NCBI GenBank assembly: GCA_029948255.1
Contig: JALIZF010001719.1
Span: forward strand, 124,001-188,000
Direction: 5' to 3'
DNA: 64,000 nucleotides
Source: Telmatactis stephensoni
Taxonomy: Eukaryota > Cnidaria > Anthozoa > Actiniaria > Isophelliidae
Shown: piece after piece, positions 11,225 to 21,724 of the stretch
Layout: the number at the start of each line of letters is the position of its first letter
How positions within the stretch are numbered: position 1 is the first letter of the stretch
Program-made: the position numbers and the translations under genes
The notes under the pieces: generated by a model
Database searches by the model: none
Told to the model about the DNA's origin: nothing
Seen by the model: only the letters and a program-made list of their open reading frames with translations

Positions 11225-11560
11225 ATTGGTATTCACCAGAACATGTATTAGTTCTGACACGAAGTTCTGTGCTTAACAATAGAAAGTGTTAACAATAGAA
11301 AAGTCGGAATATTTTCGGAAAATACACGCAAAAAAAACAAGTAAAGGCAAAATGACATACGAATCTGTTTTTTGGAATCACGGAAGGGTAACTAACAAGC
11401 ATGACCTTCCATGTGACTGACGACTGTTGACAAGTTTGACAGGATTTCAAGTCAAAAATCTTGGTACAGTGATGTTTTTAATTTTTATGCCCATTGATAA
11501 GGCTCAGCTTTAATAGAATGTGTCAGGTTTATTCTTATGGAGAATTTTTGAATCATTATT
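11225..11560. other. No gene seen
   Basis: AT-rich sequence with stops in all frames; no repeat or RNA motif recognised. Confidence 0.4.
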
Positions 11561-11697
11561 CAATATTCAAAGGTCGTTTTTGAGCCGGTAAGTAATACAA
11601 TACTGAAGTGTTCGTCTCCATCTCGTTTGAGCCTTTTGCAAATGTTCTATCTTTTAGCATGTTTTACAACGATTGCATGTAAACTGTCATCAAATAA
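11561..11697 (-). repeat. 137-bp direct repeat, copy 1 (PLE-associated)
   Basis: Near-identical to 12281-12429 in the same orientation. It shares the block from TTCAAAGGTCGTTTTTGAGC to AAACTGTCATCAAATAA, but lacks a 15-base stretch around GGCAGTAAACAA present in copy 2. The two copies bracket the hammerhead motif at 12104-12177, as expected for tandem or partial PLE terminal repeats. Confidence 0.85.
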
Positions 11698-12103
11698 CTC
11701 ACTTCATTATATAATATTTCAGCTTCTATTAAGGAAATGTAATGGCCTTCAATATGTATGAAGAGCTCAAACGTGGACCTTGATTGCAAGGCCAAAAAAA
11801 AACTAGCAATTCCTTTTACAAAACCTATGACACTGTCTCTATTGATGGACGTAAAAACATTGTTAAAAATATTACTTACCAAGTTTTTCCGAACGTTTAA
11901 TTTCAGAAATTAAGACATCAGTTGAGGTAATAACAAACTGCCCTGTTCAACTCCAAAAAATTCTTCATCATTCTTCGTGTTTTTCTTTTCAATGCATTTC
12001 ACATTGTCTAACATATACATGCACCTTTCAGGTGCCTTTTATTGTTTCATATTCTACTACTATAATAATGATAATAAATTGTAGTTTGAGACTTAAGAGA
12101 AGA

Positions 12104-12177
12104 TTCATTGTTTTATTGCTACTAGCTGGTTTCGTATGATCTTAGATGATCACACTCATCAGGCAAGTTACAATGAA
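12104..12177 (-). ncRNA. Hammerhead ribozyme, type I, Penelope-associated
   Basis: On the minus strand the conserved core CTGATGA (12156-12162) is followed by an 8-bp stem II (GTGTGATC / GATCATAC, one G-T wobble, loop ATCTAA) and GAAAC. Stem III is minimal (two pairs with a six-base loop) and ends in GTA, the predicted cleavage triplet. Stem I closes by TTGC / GCAA next to the core and by the outer 8-bp pair TTCATTGT / ACAATGAA. Hammerheads with very short stem III are known from Penelope-like retroelement terminal repeats, which fits the PLE pieces at 16527-17497 on the same strand. Confidence 0.78.
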
Positions 12178-12280
12178 TGACCGTTGAGATGTTGCTGGCA
12201 GATTAAATATGTGGCTGTTATCGTTTTATGACGTAACGTAAAAATTCCCGAGGGTAAATTTATTCCAGTGAGGGCTAATT

Positions 12281-12429
12281 CAATTTTCAAAGGTCGTTTT
12301 TGAGCCGTTAAGTAATACAATACTGAAGTGTTCGTCTCCATCTCGTTTGAGCCTTTTGCAAATGTTCTATCTTTTAGCATGGCAGTAAACAAGTTTTACG
12401 ACGATTGCATGTAAACTGTCATCAAATAA
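12281..12429 (-). repeat. Direct repeat, copy 2 (PLE-associated)
   Basis: Partner of 11561-11697. It runs directly into the duplicated block at 12435-12551 and so probably belongs to the 3' region of the Penelope-like element interrupted by the DIRS element. Confidence 0.83.
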
Positions 12430-12434
12430 TGACG

Positions 12435-12551
12435 ACGCGAAGGTCAAAGCAAAGTGAGCCTCGTGCAAACACCTACCCGCATGCCCAGAGCTCAACACCT
12501 CAATTACCCATCAATTACCCATCATCACCCTAGTGATCATGTTACAATTCG
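12435..12551 (-). repeat. About 117-bp direct repeat flanking the DIRS element, left copy
   Basis: Shares ACGCGAAGGTCAAAGCAAAG through GATCATGTTACAATTCG with 16418-16536. It carries an extra tandem copy of CAATTACCCAT and lacks the 13 bases AGATGACCTGGCC seen in the right copy. It is either the split direct repeat of the tyrosine-recombinase element or a duplicated stretch of PLE 3' sequence. Confidence 0.85.
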
Positions 12552-12559
12552 GTTATATT

Positions 12560-12663
12560 CACCACAAGAGACAAGGGTTTGGCAAAAATTGTTTATTGAA
12601 CTACCGCAGGAGAAAACGTTCAATAAGACCCCCCAAAATCGCCAAACCCTTGTGAGTGTGGTG
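12560..12663. repeat. Hairpin near the 3' end of the DIRS element
   Basis: CACCACAAGAGACAAGGGTTTGGC at 12560-12583 pairs imperfectly with GCCAAACCCTTGTGAGTGTGG at 12641-12661. The position just inside the element's 3' end suggests a terminal recombination or RNA-end structure; the role is inferred. Confidence 0.65.
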
Positions 12664-12743
12664 GGGATGATTAAAAAGATATAATGGCTAAAATATTAAG
12701 ATAACTATAACCATAACTAATACAAATGACAATAATAATAAGA

Positions 12744-13780
12744 CTATGGAAACAAGGCGTGAATACGTTGAGCCATAGCGCCTGTTGCTTGCAACTTTTT
12801 ATCTTTTGACATATCAAGGTAAACTAAATATGCATCGCTACGCCAGTCTCCGAGATGTTGAATAAGCTCTGCAGGAACTGAACAAGAAAATGCAAAGGTG
12901 GCTCCTCCTCGCCTAAAGCTGTGTGGAGAGAACTGACGCGAGTCTAATCCTAAAAGTTTAGACACCCGCTTAATAAAGGCACGAAAATTCGCATATGTCA
13001 GTGGCTCATGTTCGCTTGTGCGATCTATAAATACAGAAAACAAAGGTATACTAGCGTCCTCTTGCGTGAGCTTATTAACCTCTATATGATTCTTGAGTGC
13101 TGTAACTGGGCACAGAAGAGAATCGCAAATAAAAGGCAGAGGAATAACGAGGCGGCATTGTTTTAAATTGAATTGTCTTAGTTTCACGGATAGTTAATGT
13201 GGCTCCGCCAGCCTGCAAATCGAGGTCACTTCGCAAAGGTACCTTGGGGCTAATACTATTAACTTGATTTACCACTAAATTAGATTTATGCAAAAAAAGT
13301 GAAAAAGGCTACTAAACTAAGAGCCCATAACGCGTTGTGCAACGGCAAGCGTAAATTAAGTAATTGATGAATATTATGTAATATTTCAGGCGTCATTGCT
13401 AACTTCCGTTGTGGTGCGATTCCGATAAAGCGCTGACAGCCTCTTAACAAAAGTTTGTAATGATAATCGGTGTCCCATGATAAAGGAAAACCAAGATACT
13501 GATGTACATGCTTAATACTACTTAAATGATTACTGATTGTGCCGTACGCCCGCCCAAGCTGAACTAAATGCGCGATATAACGAAAAATGGTAGGCTTGCT
13601 CGCCGGAAATGGCCGAAAACCATAAGAGAGACAAAAGTGCCGATATGACCTACAGTGCGCATTAATGTTTGCCTGCGTGGACTCAGCGTGGGACAACTGT
13701 AAATAATAATATAATTTATGACATAAATTATCTAACTCTTGAAGAGTGCGAGCTTGTGAATCTAAAAAGAATAAAAACAA
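12744..13780 (-). pseudogene. Tyrosine recombinase of the DIRS element
   Basis: This enzyme inserts the circular cDNA by site-specific recombination instead of DDE integration. The N-terminal SAM-like core-binding part lies at 13286-13780 (RYIAHLVQLGRAYGTISNHL). The catalytic part at 12744-13280 carries an Arg in VPLRSDLD, HSFRRGG (HxxR), HLGDW and the nucleophile region YLVYLDMS. It is spread over three frames with shifts near 13290 and 13150, so this copy is broken or contains sequence errors. Confidence 0.82.
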
Positions 13781-13815
13781 AATGAATTATAAATGGACCT
13801 TGACTCGCAATTAGA

Positions 13816-15333
13816 TTAAATAGAAAAGTTTTTGTGGTCAACTTGTACGTGCTTAAATGTGAGACCAAGACTATGTTCTAAGGCAGTGAACTGTTCTTGG
13901 TAACGAGGAGACTTGTGCCATCTACTCAAACAATCTGCTAAAATGTTGTGACGTCCTTCGATGTACTGCGCCCGTATTTCGAAGTCTTCTGTAGCAGCTA
14001 CCAACCACAGTTGTCGCAAACATCTCTGCATAAATGGATCTCGTGATTTACCAGAGTTGATAGCCATCACTGCGGCTTCATTATCACAAGAGATAATGAA
14101 GCGTTGACCAGAAAGCTTTGGAGCCCAGACTCGTGTGGCAATCAAAACGACGAAGAGTTCTAACACAGAAATGTGTAAAGACATGTGAAGGATAGCTGGT
14201 GGAAACTCACATGAAAAACATTCTTGAAAGCATGTCGCTCCGCCTCCGTCCAGACATGCATCTGTTGAAAAATGACCAACTGACCAACTTTGTAGTTCGA
14301 CTAACAACTCCGCCATGCGAAATGGAGGAACTGTTAAGGTCAAATCTTCTGTATTGACCTGAATTCCGAGACAAAGCATGTCTGTCGACGGAGGAAGATC
14401 TTTGTCCGGTGACATGGCCAATCCCAGTTCTTGAAGCAGTTCCTGTAGATGATTAAACACCACGTCTGCATATAAAGGTTTTTCGGCGCCAAAACAATCA
14501 TCTAAATATACGTCTGCCGAGAAACCCTCACAAGTTACAACGTGAATGACCGCCTTTGTGGTACGCTGGCAAATCATAGCCGAAGAGCGAAGACCAAACG
14601 GGCATCTGAGGTCAAAATAAAACTGGTCTTGGAATTTGAACCCTAAGAATCGGTAGTCTTTGGGATCCACGGGAAGTTGACGATAGGCTCGCTGGAGGTC
14701 GAGTTTATAGATCAAACACCCTTGTCCTTGGGCTCTAATGAAGTCACAAAGCCTATCGATTCCAGGCAGCCGCAACTGAAAGGGAACTGAAAGATATTCA
14801 CCGCTTGGAATTCCGCTATTCACGGACTCTCCAGGCGGAAAGCTGAGATCCATCACCACCCGTCGTTTAGACGATCCCCGCTTCGGAACGGTTTGTAGTG
14901 GTGAACAAATCAAAGCGAGTGGCAGTGGATTCACATCAAACGGCCCTGCCAGAGCCTGATAACTGAGTTCAGTGTCAATATAATGTTGTACATGATCTGC
15001 AAATTGAATTGCAGAGCCGTGATTTCTGTAAGTAGACACCGGCAAAGAATCAAAATCGTAATTAATCGGCCAGCCGAAAGCCAAAAAATCCACTATGATT
15101 TTATCGTGGTAATCCTCTAAATAAGACGACCATCGCTCAATATTTAAGTTTGTATGTAAAGGTATTCGGGCTCCGAAGGCATTTGGTTGGTCGTGTCTCG
15201 AAGCCAAAATATGAGTCACGACTGCTGTAGTATTTATCTGAACCTGAGGTGATAGCAGTTGGGGGCGTATCCCCGATGACACAGAAGGTGAATGTTGATC
15301 CATTGTCGAATCGTGTCCATTATTCATGTCCAA
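13816..15333 (-). CDS. DIRS reverse transcriptase and RNase H
   Basis: An uninterrupted 505-residue frame. The RT part has VPKRGSSKRRVVMDLSFP (fingers), KLDLQRAYRQLPV, CPFGLRSSAMICQ and the catalytic YLDDCFG, all in DIRS-type order. The C-terminal third is RNase H-like, with FSTDACLDGGG, SVLELFVVLIA and ISCDNEAAVMAIN, followed by YIEGRHNILADCLSR. The ATG at 15333 gives a normal start, with gag just upstream ending near 15394. It is the best preserved frame of the element and could still encode protein. Confidence 0.88.
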   Translation of the reverse strand: MDMNNGHDSTMDQHSPSVSSGIRPQLLSPQVQINTTAVVTHILASRHDQPNAFGARIPLHTNLNIERWSSYLEDYHDKIIVDFLAFGWPINYDFDSLPVSTYRNHGSAIQFADHVQHYIDTELSYQALAGPFDVNPLPLALICSPLQTVPKRGSSKRRVVMDLSFPPGESVNSGIPSGEYLSVPFQLRLPGIDRLCDFIRAQGQGCLIYKLDLQRAYRQLPVDPKDYRFLGFKFQDQFYFDLRCPFGLRSSAMICQRTTKAVIHVVTCEGFSADVYLDDCFGAEKPLYADVVFNHLQELLQELGLAMSPDKDLPPSTDMLCLGIQVNTEDLTLTVPPFRMAELLVELQSWSVGHFSTDACLDGGGATCFQECFSCEFPPAILHMSLHISVLELFVVLIATRVWAPKLSGQRFIISCDNEAAVMAINSGKSRDPFMQRCLRQLWLVAATEDFEIRAQYIEGRHNILADCLSRWHKSPRYQEQFTALEHSLGLTFKHVQVDHKNFSI

Positions 15334-15393
15334 TAAAGAGTTCCTAGGTGAGTGTTGTTCCGCACAGTCACTATAGATAGTATCCTGAACTAG

Positions 15394-16272
15394 TCAAGTA
15401 TCTGGAATTGGGTTTCGGCGCTTCGGACAATGTAGCATGGGATGATCTTTGGCGCAAACCCTGCAAATGTGATTACTTGAGTAATTAGGTGCCATGGTCT
15501 CGCATTCACAGGCTCCTTTGTAGTTCCAAGTTCTACATGCCTTGTTGCCTGAACCAGCGGCTGACGAATTAGCTGTGGATCCATTGTGGTTCAAAGCTCT
15601 TGGCGTCAATTTTAAATCAGAATGCCTGAAGAAAGTGGCAGCGTGATCCTTGATGTCAGGCAAGTCGGTCCATTCTAAACGGCATTGCTCGACTTGCTTG
15701 GCAATGCACAAATAGAAAGACCTGACGCTCGGCCAAGAATAGCTCATTGCCTTAATAGCCAATAGCTCGAGAATATTGATCATTGCAGCTTTGACATTGG
15801 ATTCGTACGGTTTGATCATACATAAAAAACCAGCAAGAAACTCTGAATGATCAATTCTTTCATAAGGAGTATTGTTGGACATACCTGGAATGAAATCATT
15901 GGGCCAGTCCACGTGTCTCTTCTTGCGTGCTGCAATAGTTGGTTCGGTGGCCAAAGCCTCACGCTGTACCCCAGAAGCCGATGAATGTTCTCGCAACCGA
16001 GCGACCTGAAGCTCGAGTTGAAGTTTTTCTTTTTCAAGCTCTAGGAGTTTGAGCTGTTGATCCAATGTTTTGGTGTGTTCTCTGTTAGGTGTGTGTGTAG
16101 GACTGCTTTCTGTGTAGACTTTTCCCTTGCGTGATTGTGATGCTGACGGTGAAGAAAATGCTGGCAGCGTGGAAAACTCGAGGTTGTCGATATCAAGTCC
16201 TGTTAAAAATTCTGAGTCTTGTTTCGGCTTTGTGGACCGTGTTGATTTACGAAGTGGTTTACTAGATGCCAT
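15394..16272 (-). CDS. DIRS gag-like protein
   Basis: The frame opens upstream near 16455, but the ATG at 16272 (MASSKPLRKSTRSTK) is the likelier start because the earlier codons overlap the flanking repeat. A Leu/Glu-rich coiled segment (QQLKLLELEKEKLQLELQV) sits near residues 65-85. A Cys-His cluster at the C-terminus (CRVCAKDHPMLHCPKR) may bind nucleic acid. It lies directly upstream of the RT gene on the same strand, the usual DIRS position. Sequence similarity to a named gag family was not recognised. Confidence 0.72.
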   Translation of the reverse strand: MASSKPLRKSTRSTKPKQDSEFLTGLDIDNLEFSTLPAFSSPSASQSRKGKVYTESSPTHTPNREHTKTLDQQLKLLELEKEKLQLELQVARLREHSSASGVQREALATEPTIAARKKRHVDWPNDFIPGMSNNTPYERIDHSEFLAGFLCMIKPYESNVKAAMINILELLAIKAMSYSWPSVRSFYLCIAKQVEQCRLEWTDLPDIKDHAATFFRHSDLKLTPRALNHNGSTANSSAAGSGNKACRTWNYKGACECETMAPNYSSNHICRVCAKDHPMLHCPKRRNPIPDT

Positions 16273-16417
16273 GGTAGCGTGGCGAGACTGATACGCAGAA
16301 TTGTTGTGATGCTGTATCGATTGTTGAAGAATTGTTGATTTGAGATTGACTGATGTCGATGCTTGAGATGAATACTGGTTTGTTGGAGATTGCGATAATT
16401 CAGAGCTGATCTGGACA

Positions 16418-16536
16418 ACGCGAAGGTCAAAGCAAAGTGAGCCTCGTGCAAACACCTACCCAGATGACCTGGCCGCATGCCCAGAGCTCAACACCTCAAT
16501 TACCCATCATCACCCTAGTGATCATGTTACAATTCG
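16418..16536 (-). repeat. About 119-bp direct repeat flanking the DIRS element, right copy
   Basis: Partner of 12435-12551. On the minus strand this copy begins inside the last codons and stop of the PLE GIY-YIG frame (ending NEL-stop), so the repeated sequence is contiguous with PLE coding sequence here, while the left copy is contiguous with PLE-like 3' sequence. Confidence 0.85.
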
Positions 16537-17142
16537 TTGCGCTTATTTAACGTACATAGGTGTTTTTTGCAAATTATTATAAATTTCTCGCTTAGGCACA
16601 AATTACATTTTTTGTTTAGATTGTTATATGACTGGCATTTCTTGAGTATTTTCCACTTAATAATGAAATGTTTGTTGGTTTCTCTTAAGTTCCATATATG
16701 TTTAGATAATTCTGTTTCGTTTCTTCTGTTGTTGTGCCAAAATGACGTTTTATGGTTACAGTAGCATTCTTTGAAGTTGGTTGCTAGTCCTATGTAAGTT
16801 TCTGTTGATGTATCTGTTTCGACCGTAGCTTGGTAGACAACGTTGTTTTGAAGGCATTTACCTTCTAGGGGACATTCTTGTTTTTGTCTGCAGTTGCATT
16901 GTTTTTGTTCAGTTGTTGTGCTGTTGGTTTCAGAGAGGATTTTGTTGTTGTGGGAAGCAATGATAGACTTAACATTAGGCATGCACGAGTAGCTGAGCTT
17001 TAGGGTGTGTCTGTTGAAGATCTGGTGAAGTGGGTGGCCTTTAGGGAAGCATTTGTCTACGGCGTTTAGGAATTTTCGTCCAAGATTAGTTTTCATGTTG
17101 GAGTTCCAGGGAGGGTTGTACCAGATGATGTTTTGTTTTCAA
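16527..17142 (-). pseudogene. Penelope-like element C-terminus with GIY-YIG nuclease
   Basis: The frame begins near 17140 with NIIWYNPPWNSN, a conserved PLE linker, and continues through the GIY-YIG endonuclease: a Cys cluster (CNCRQKQECPLEGKC), VVYQATVET, ETYIGLATNFKECYCNHK and ELSKHIWNLRE. It ends KRNEL-stop at 16527. GIY-YIG enzymes nick the target for PLE insertion. The preceding RT part is not upstream in the same direction; it lies inverted at 17147-17497. Confidence 0.88.
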
Positions 17143-17146
17143 AACA

Positions 17147-17497
17147 CAAGTCACTAAAGTGTTTAAATCAAACGACCTTAAAATCACCATCGAGGCAAAC
17201 ACGAAGATCGTTAACTTCCTTGACGTAACCTTTAACCTTACAAACGGAACTTACAAACCATACATGCAACCAAAGAACGAACTGCTATACGTCCATAAAC
17301 AAAGCAACCACCCTCCACCACTACTAAAGAACATACCACTAAACATTAACAAAAGACTAACAAACATTGCATCTAACCAAGACACCTTTGACGAAACAAT
17401 AACCCAATACCAAGAAGCTATCAATGAAGGTGGATATAATTACAAATTAACATTTCAACCAACAACCAGCAATGCAACTCAGAAAAGAAAAAACTGA
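17147..17497 (+). pseudogene. Inverted fragment of the same Penelope-like RT
   Basis: A plus-strand 112-residue fragment from the end of the PLE reverse transcriptase: NDLKITIEANTKIVNFLDVT, then KPYMQPKNELLYVHKQSNHPP and NINKRLTNIAS. It ends in KRKN at the point where an intact PLE would continue into the NIIWYNPP that starts the minus-strand piece. The two pieces thus abut in opposite orientation, as in twin-priming inversions. Confidence 0.88.
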
Positions 17498-18250
17498 AAG
17501 CCGGCCAAATAACGTACATCGGGGGAGAGGGTACAGATCACTGATTGACTGATAATACTTGAAGGGAAAAAGTAAAAAATGAAAGAGTGATGTGTTTCAG
17601 GCGAAATAGCAGGATTTTCACGATACTGGCCTAGTCTAAATCTTCAATATATGATTTGGGCTACCTGTGTATTCATCTTATGCTACAAAAATAGACAAAA
17701 AATAATCTCGATTGCAGATTATTCATAATTGAAGATAGAATCTAATTACAGAAAAGACAGGAAAATATATTTTTTGATTAACTTCCCACTTTGCAAAAGC
17801 TCCCCTCTACCCCCTCCCCCTGTACTTAAATACTGGTGGACTGGGAACGAGTGATCTCGATGTAAACACATTCGTGAATTCAAACAAGTTTTCTCTTCAG
17901 CATTTTGACTCGAATTGATAGATCAATGCCAGTTTTGTCTTGTGTATGGTTAACTGCATCTCTGAAGGTCTTATATTTCGTGGGACATTTTTGCGTGCAT
18001 TCCGCTTGCTTTGTCTTATTAAAATGTGTCAGAAAAAGTACATTTGCATTTATAACGTATACAGCTTCATTTACATGTGTAACGTACAACATTTGACTTA
18101 TGCGGAAAAACTCTAATGACTCAAATGTCAAATGTCTTAATTTTTTTGGTAAAAGATAAACATCCAAGACTTTACAGTGATTTAAGGAGGCATTTAAACC
18201 TTAAGCTTACACACCCACACTTTCTTGCAATTAATTTCATTTCACTTACC
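17498..18250. other. No gene supported
   Basis: Contains a C-rich patch (CCCCTCTACCCCCTCCCCC, about 17803-17821) and a minus-strand open stretch at 17880-18167 that could be a terminal exon of the neighbouring gene but shows no family motif. Confidence 0.4.
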
Positions 18251-21200
18251 ATTAAGTGTTGACCACTTTAACTTCTTCGTTTCTTGATCATGGTAAAATT
18301 TGAACTGGATCTTTATGGCTGCCATCCCCTCTTCAACCTTGCTTTTGGTGTCAAGCATGTCTGCTGTCTCAATAAGCTGCAATTGCAAAACACACTTTTT
18401 AAATAAGTCAAATCCTGAATAGCTACATGTAATAGCTGCCTCTATCAATTTAGAACTAATAATACATGTTTAAGTGTGGATTCTTTTTGTTCACTTTCAT
18501 TTCTGATTCAACTAAATACCTGAGCAAACAGAAGACTCATGATCCTCAGTAGGAGGTGCAAAGTGTCAATGATGACATGGTCAAAAGGAATTGACAGCAT
18601 TGGCGGTTGTGTACTGCCTTCACGTTGGAGCACTGTGCGCTTCTTGTACTTTTCGGTACAGCCGTCAATGGCCCTTTCAATAGGCCAAAGAGGCAACAAT
18701 GATAACTAAAATAATATATTAGATAACAGCCTCAGTTAAACCAAGCAAACGAATTTAAGCGGCAGGTTTAATGGAAGTTCAAACAATTATTATTAGAGGT
18801 AGAAAATAAAAATCAGATAAAGTTTTTGAAGATCTAATTTGAAATCCAAACCTATATGGCCAAAATACTAAATTCATATTTTAAAACAGTTGCGTAAGAA
18901 AAGGTTTTAGATAGAAACAGCTAGCTTAACTGTGAAAGGTTTGCCTTCTGGGATGTTTACTTTCTTGTAGATTAAGTGAAGGACATTATTTTAGATGGAA
19001 GACAAATAAGAAAAGTTATTAATAGTGACTGGTTGCATGTCCTATGAGAGACGGAAAAAAATCCCTGACTTCATTGGAACATCGAAACCACTTGAGCTTG
19101 GAATTGGTCAGGGATAGTTTTTAAGCATTCCTTATTTGTCATATGATTGATTTGGCATTATCATGGGACTGTAGTACAATAGAAATGACATAAATATGTA
19201 TTGTACATTACATTGCTCTTGTCATGCTCCAGTTTTGACACAAGACTATGTGCCAGTCTTGTGGTGACACTGTCATCCTGGGGCACTGGTGGATGATTCG
19301 CCTCAACCACTTCCTCAATCATATCCAGTATGTTTGGTCTTATTGATACTGAGCAGTGGAACTTAAGGATAAAAGGGCATACATTTTAGAAGTTGCTATA
19401 TATTTTGGAATTGATTTGCTTACATTGCTATATGTTTCAAACCATTTGCACTATGGTTTTGATTCATTTCTTGACACCTTTTTGGCAGCTTTGGATAACA
19501 CAAACAATTTAGATATTGGTGCTTCACTTTGATACTTTGATAGGTGGAGTTTGTACATCAATGTTATGATCTGTGATGCGCAATCTCCACATCTATCAAA
19601 ACATCAAAGTGAAGCAATTGGTATCCAAAGTTATCACAACATGTCAAAAAATAATTAAAAACTTAGTGCAAGTGGACACAGTTTGAAGAGGAGCATTGTA
19701 AAGTAAAGTAAAGCGACCATATTTAACGCCGATAACTCGTAACAGTAATTCAACTGACAAACCTGAGGTCGACAGTGCGCTCATTTTACTCCCCTTTTTC
19801 CATCAGTGCTCCGTTTTAAGAATATTTAAAGCTAATTAAAGCTACACAGATTGGAAAGAAGTCGAGGACAAGGATGTGAGGTCTGGCTAGCTGGGGATCG
19901 AACTCGGGACCTCTCGCACCGAAGGCCGCGCACTAACCAACTGTGCCATACTTGCTCCTGATGGTAAATTTTAGGACTCACAAAAAGCTATTTGTGGATC
20001 ATGCTTACCAGTGCATGTGCACACAGCACTTACAGCCATCCCTTTGTGCCACCTTGGCTGTAGCTCTGGCCTCAACCGAGATAGAATGTTGTACAGTAAT
20101 CTTGAGCCCTCTTCAGAATGGCATTCCCATACATTTTTGTACACCATGGCCCAAGCAAGTAGAAATCCCTTCAAATTTCAATTAATTATTAGATTAGATT
20201 AGATTAGAATAAATCATATAATGAATTAGTTTCTATAATTTCATTGATAGGCATCTGCTACAATCCATACCGTGTTGTTTGCAGCAATTTTTTTAATTCC
20301 TTCTGTTAGCTTCTTGTCGTCGCAGAGAACTTCTCCCCCTTCCTATACTCTATTACAATGACTCTGCCTTCTGCTCTGGAAACAATGGATCAACATTCAA
20401 AAATCAAATTACAAACAATAACAAAGCATATGCATGGTGCATCTTGATGAATTATAACTTCCTTCATTGCAAAGCAATGCTGCAATTGTTATTTTACATT
20501 AGGTATCTATCTATCCATGTTCAATTGTCAAGCATAAAAATTATTATTTTTGCCTTTGACTAAAATTAAACCTTTGTTGTCTATTAAGAATCTTATTGGC
20601 ATTGCATGCTTTACTTGATAATAATACAAATCTCAAAGTCTTTGTGTGTGTGTTTTATAAGAGAAAACATAATAATAGGTTGGCCCTAAAAATGGCTTGA
20701 ATGGATGTATATGACTCAGACAAAGATAAAAGATAAAACTGAATCATACTGAAAAGTACATATAATTATATTTTTAAAAAGTGGTCATTAAAACTAACTG
20801 CCATATCATAATCAGATGGAAATGATAAGGACATAGAAAATTGTGTTATCTCTAAATAATAATGGTTTTGATGGGCTCTTAGTTCACACTTGGATGGTGT
20901 AGCAGCTCTCTTAAGATCTAATCCTATTGGATTGCTACACTCACTGTAAAACAGTAGAAAATAATACAATAGAACGAGTTGACAATGAAATGTATTGTTT
21001 TGTTTTGTTTCTTCAATCCCATCAGATCTAATATGAGTTCATCCCTTGAATTAGCCTGAGTATCGGGCTTTATAATGGGAGGGGAAGGGGGCGGGAAGAG
21101 AGGAAAAAGGGAAAGAGCTGGAGGGAAAAGGGAAGGGAAAGTCTTACATAAATGTATTGAGCTGACTCTTCCACCCATTCCTATCATGCCACACTTCTTT

Positions 21201-21688
21201 CAAATTAACAGCCAATTGTAATCACTTCCTGACCAGTGATTTTGCAAATGCTGTTACAAGATTTTCAGTAGTTGAACACTTTACTTGAAAATATCACAAA
21301 TTTGAAGAATGAATGACAAGTGAAGAACTTTGACATTGTTGGCTGGTACCAGAAAAGGGTTCATAGTTTTCAGAGTATTTTGACTTCTGGTAGGAAGTCT
21401 TTCAACAGCCAGTTACAGCAGTTCAATATTTGTGACCACCAACCTGTTATCAAGTTTTGGAAGCTGGCCCCTTTTCAAAAACTCCAGTCTTACATACCTC
21501 TGAACAACACTGTCATTTGAAGTCAATAACAGACTTCCTAGTTGTCTCTTCAACCCAGCTTTCTGTGAACCCATAGCCAGGCCACTTAGGGATTGAAGGA
21601 TTAGCTCCTCAAGATGAGTTGTTAGTACAGGATCATCAATAACCACTACAAGGTTCGTTTTCGACAATATTTCTCTGATTATTGGCCT

Positions 21689-21724
<36 letters not shown>

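Larger units (their letters stand above)
12552..16417 (-). mobile_element. DIRS-order (tyrosine recombinase) retrotransposon
   Basis: A minus-strand element with three genes in order: gag-like, reverse transcriptase with RNase H, tyrosine recombinase. No DDE integrase or aspartic protease is present, and the recombinase carries the HxxR..Y pattern, which defines the DIRS order. The flanking repeats are direct rather than inverted, pointing to a Ngaro- or PAT-like type, but their identity is uncertain. No methyltransferase part was seen. Confidence 0.85.

Noticed and set aside
12435..16536. Ordinary LTR retrotransposon
   Set aside because: The flanking repeats are direct, but the element has a tyrosine recombinase and lacks protease and DDE integrase.
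19893..19946. tRNA gene on the minus strand
   Set aside because: A-box and B-box are present but the sequence does not fold into a full cloverleaf and continues into an unrelated body with a TTTAC tail, so it is a SINE.
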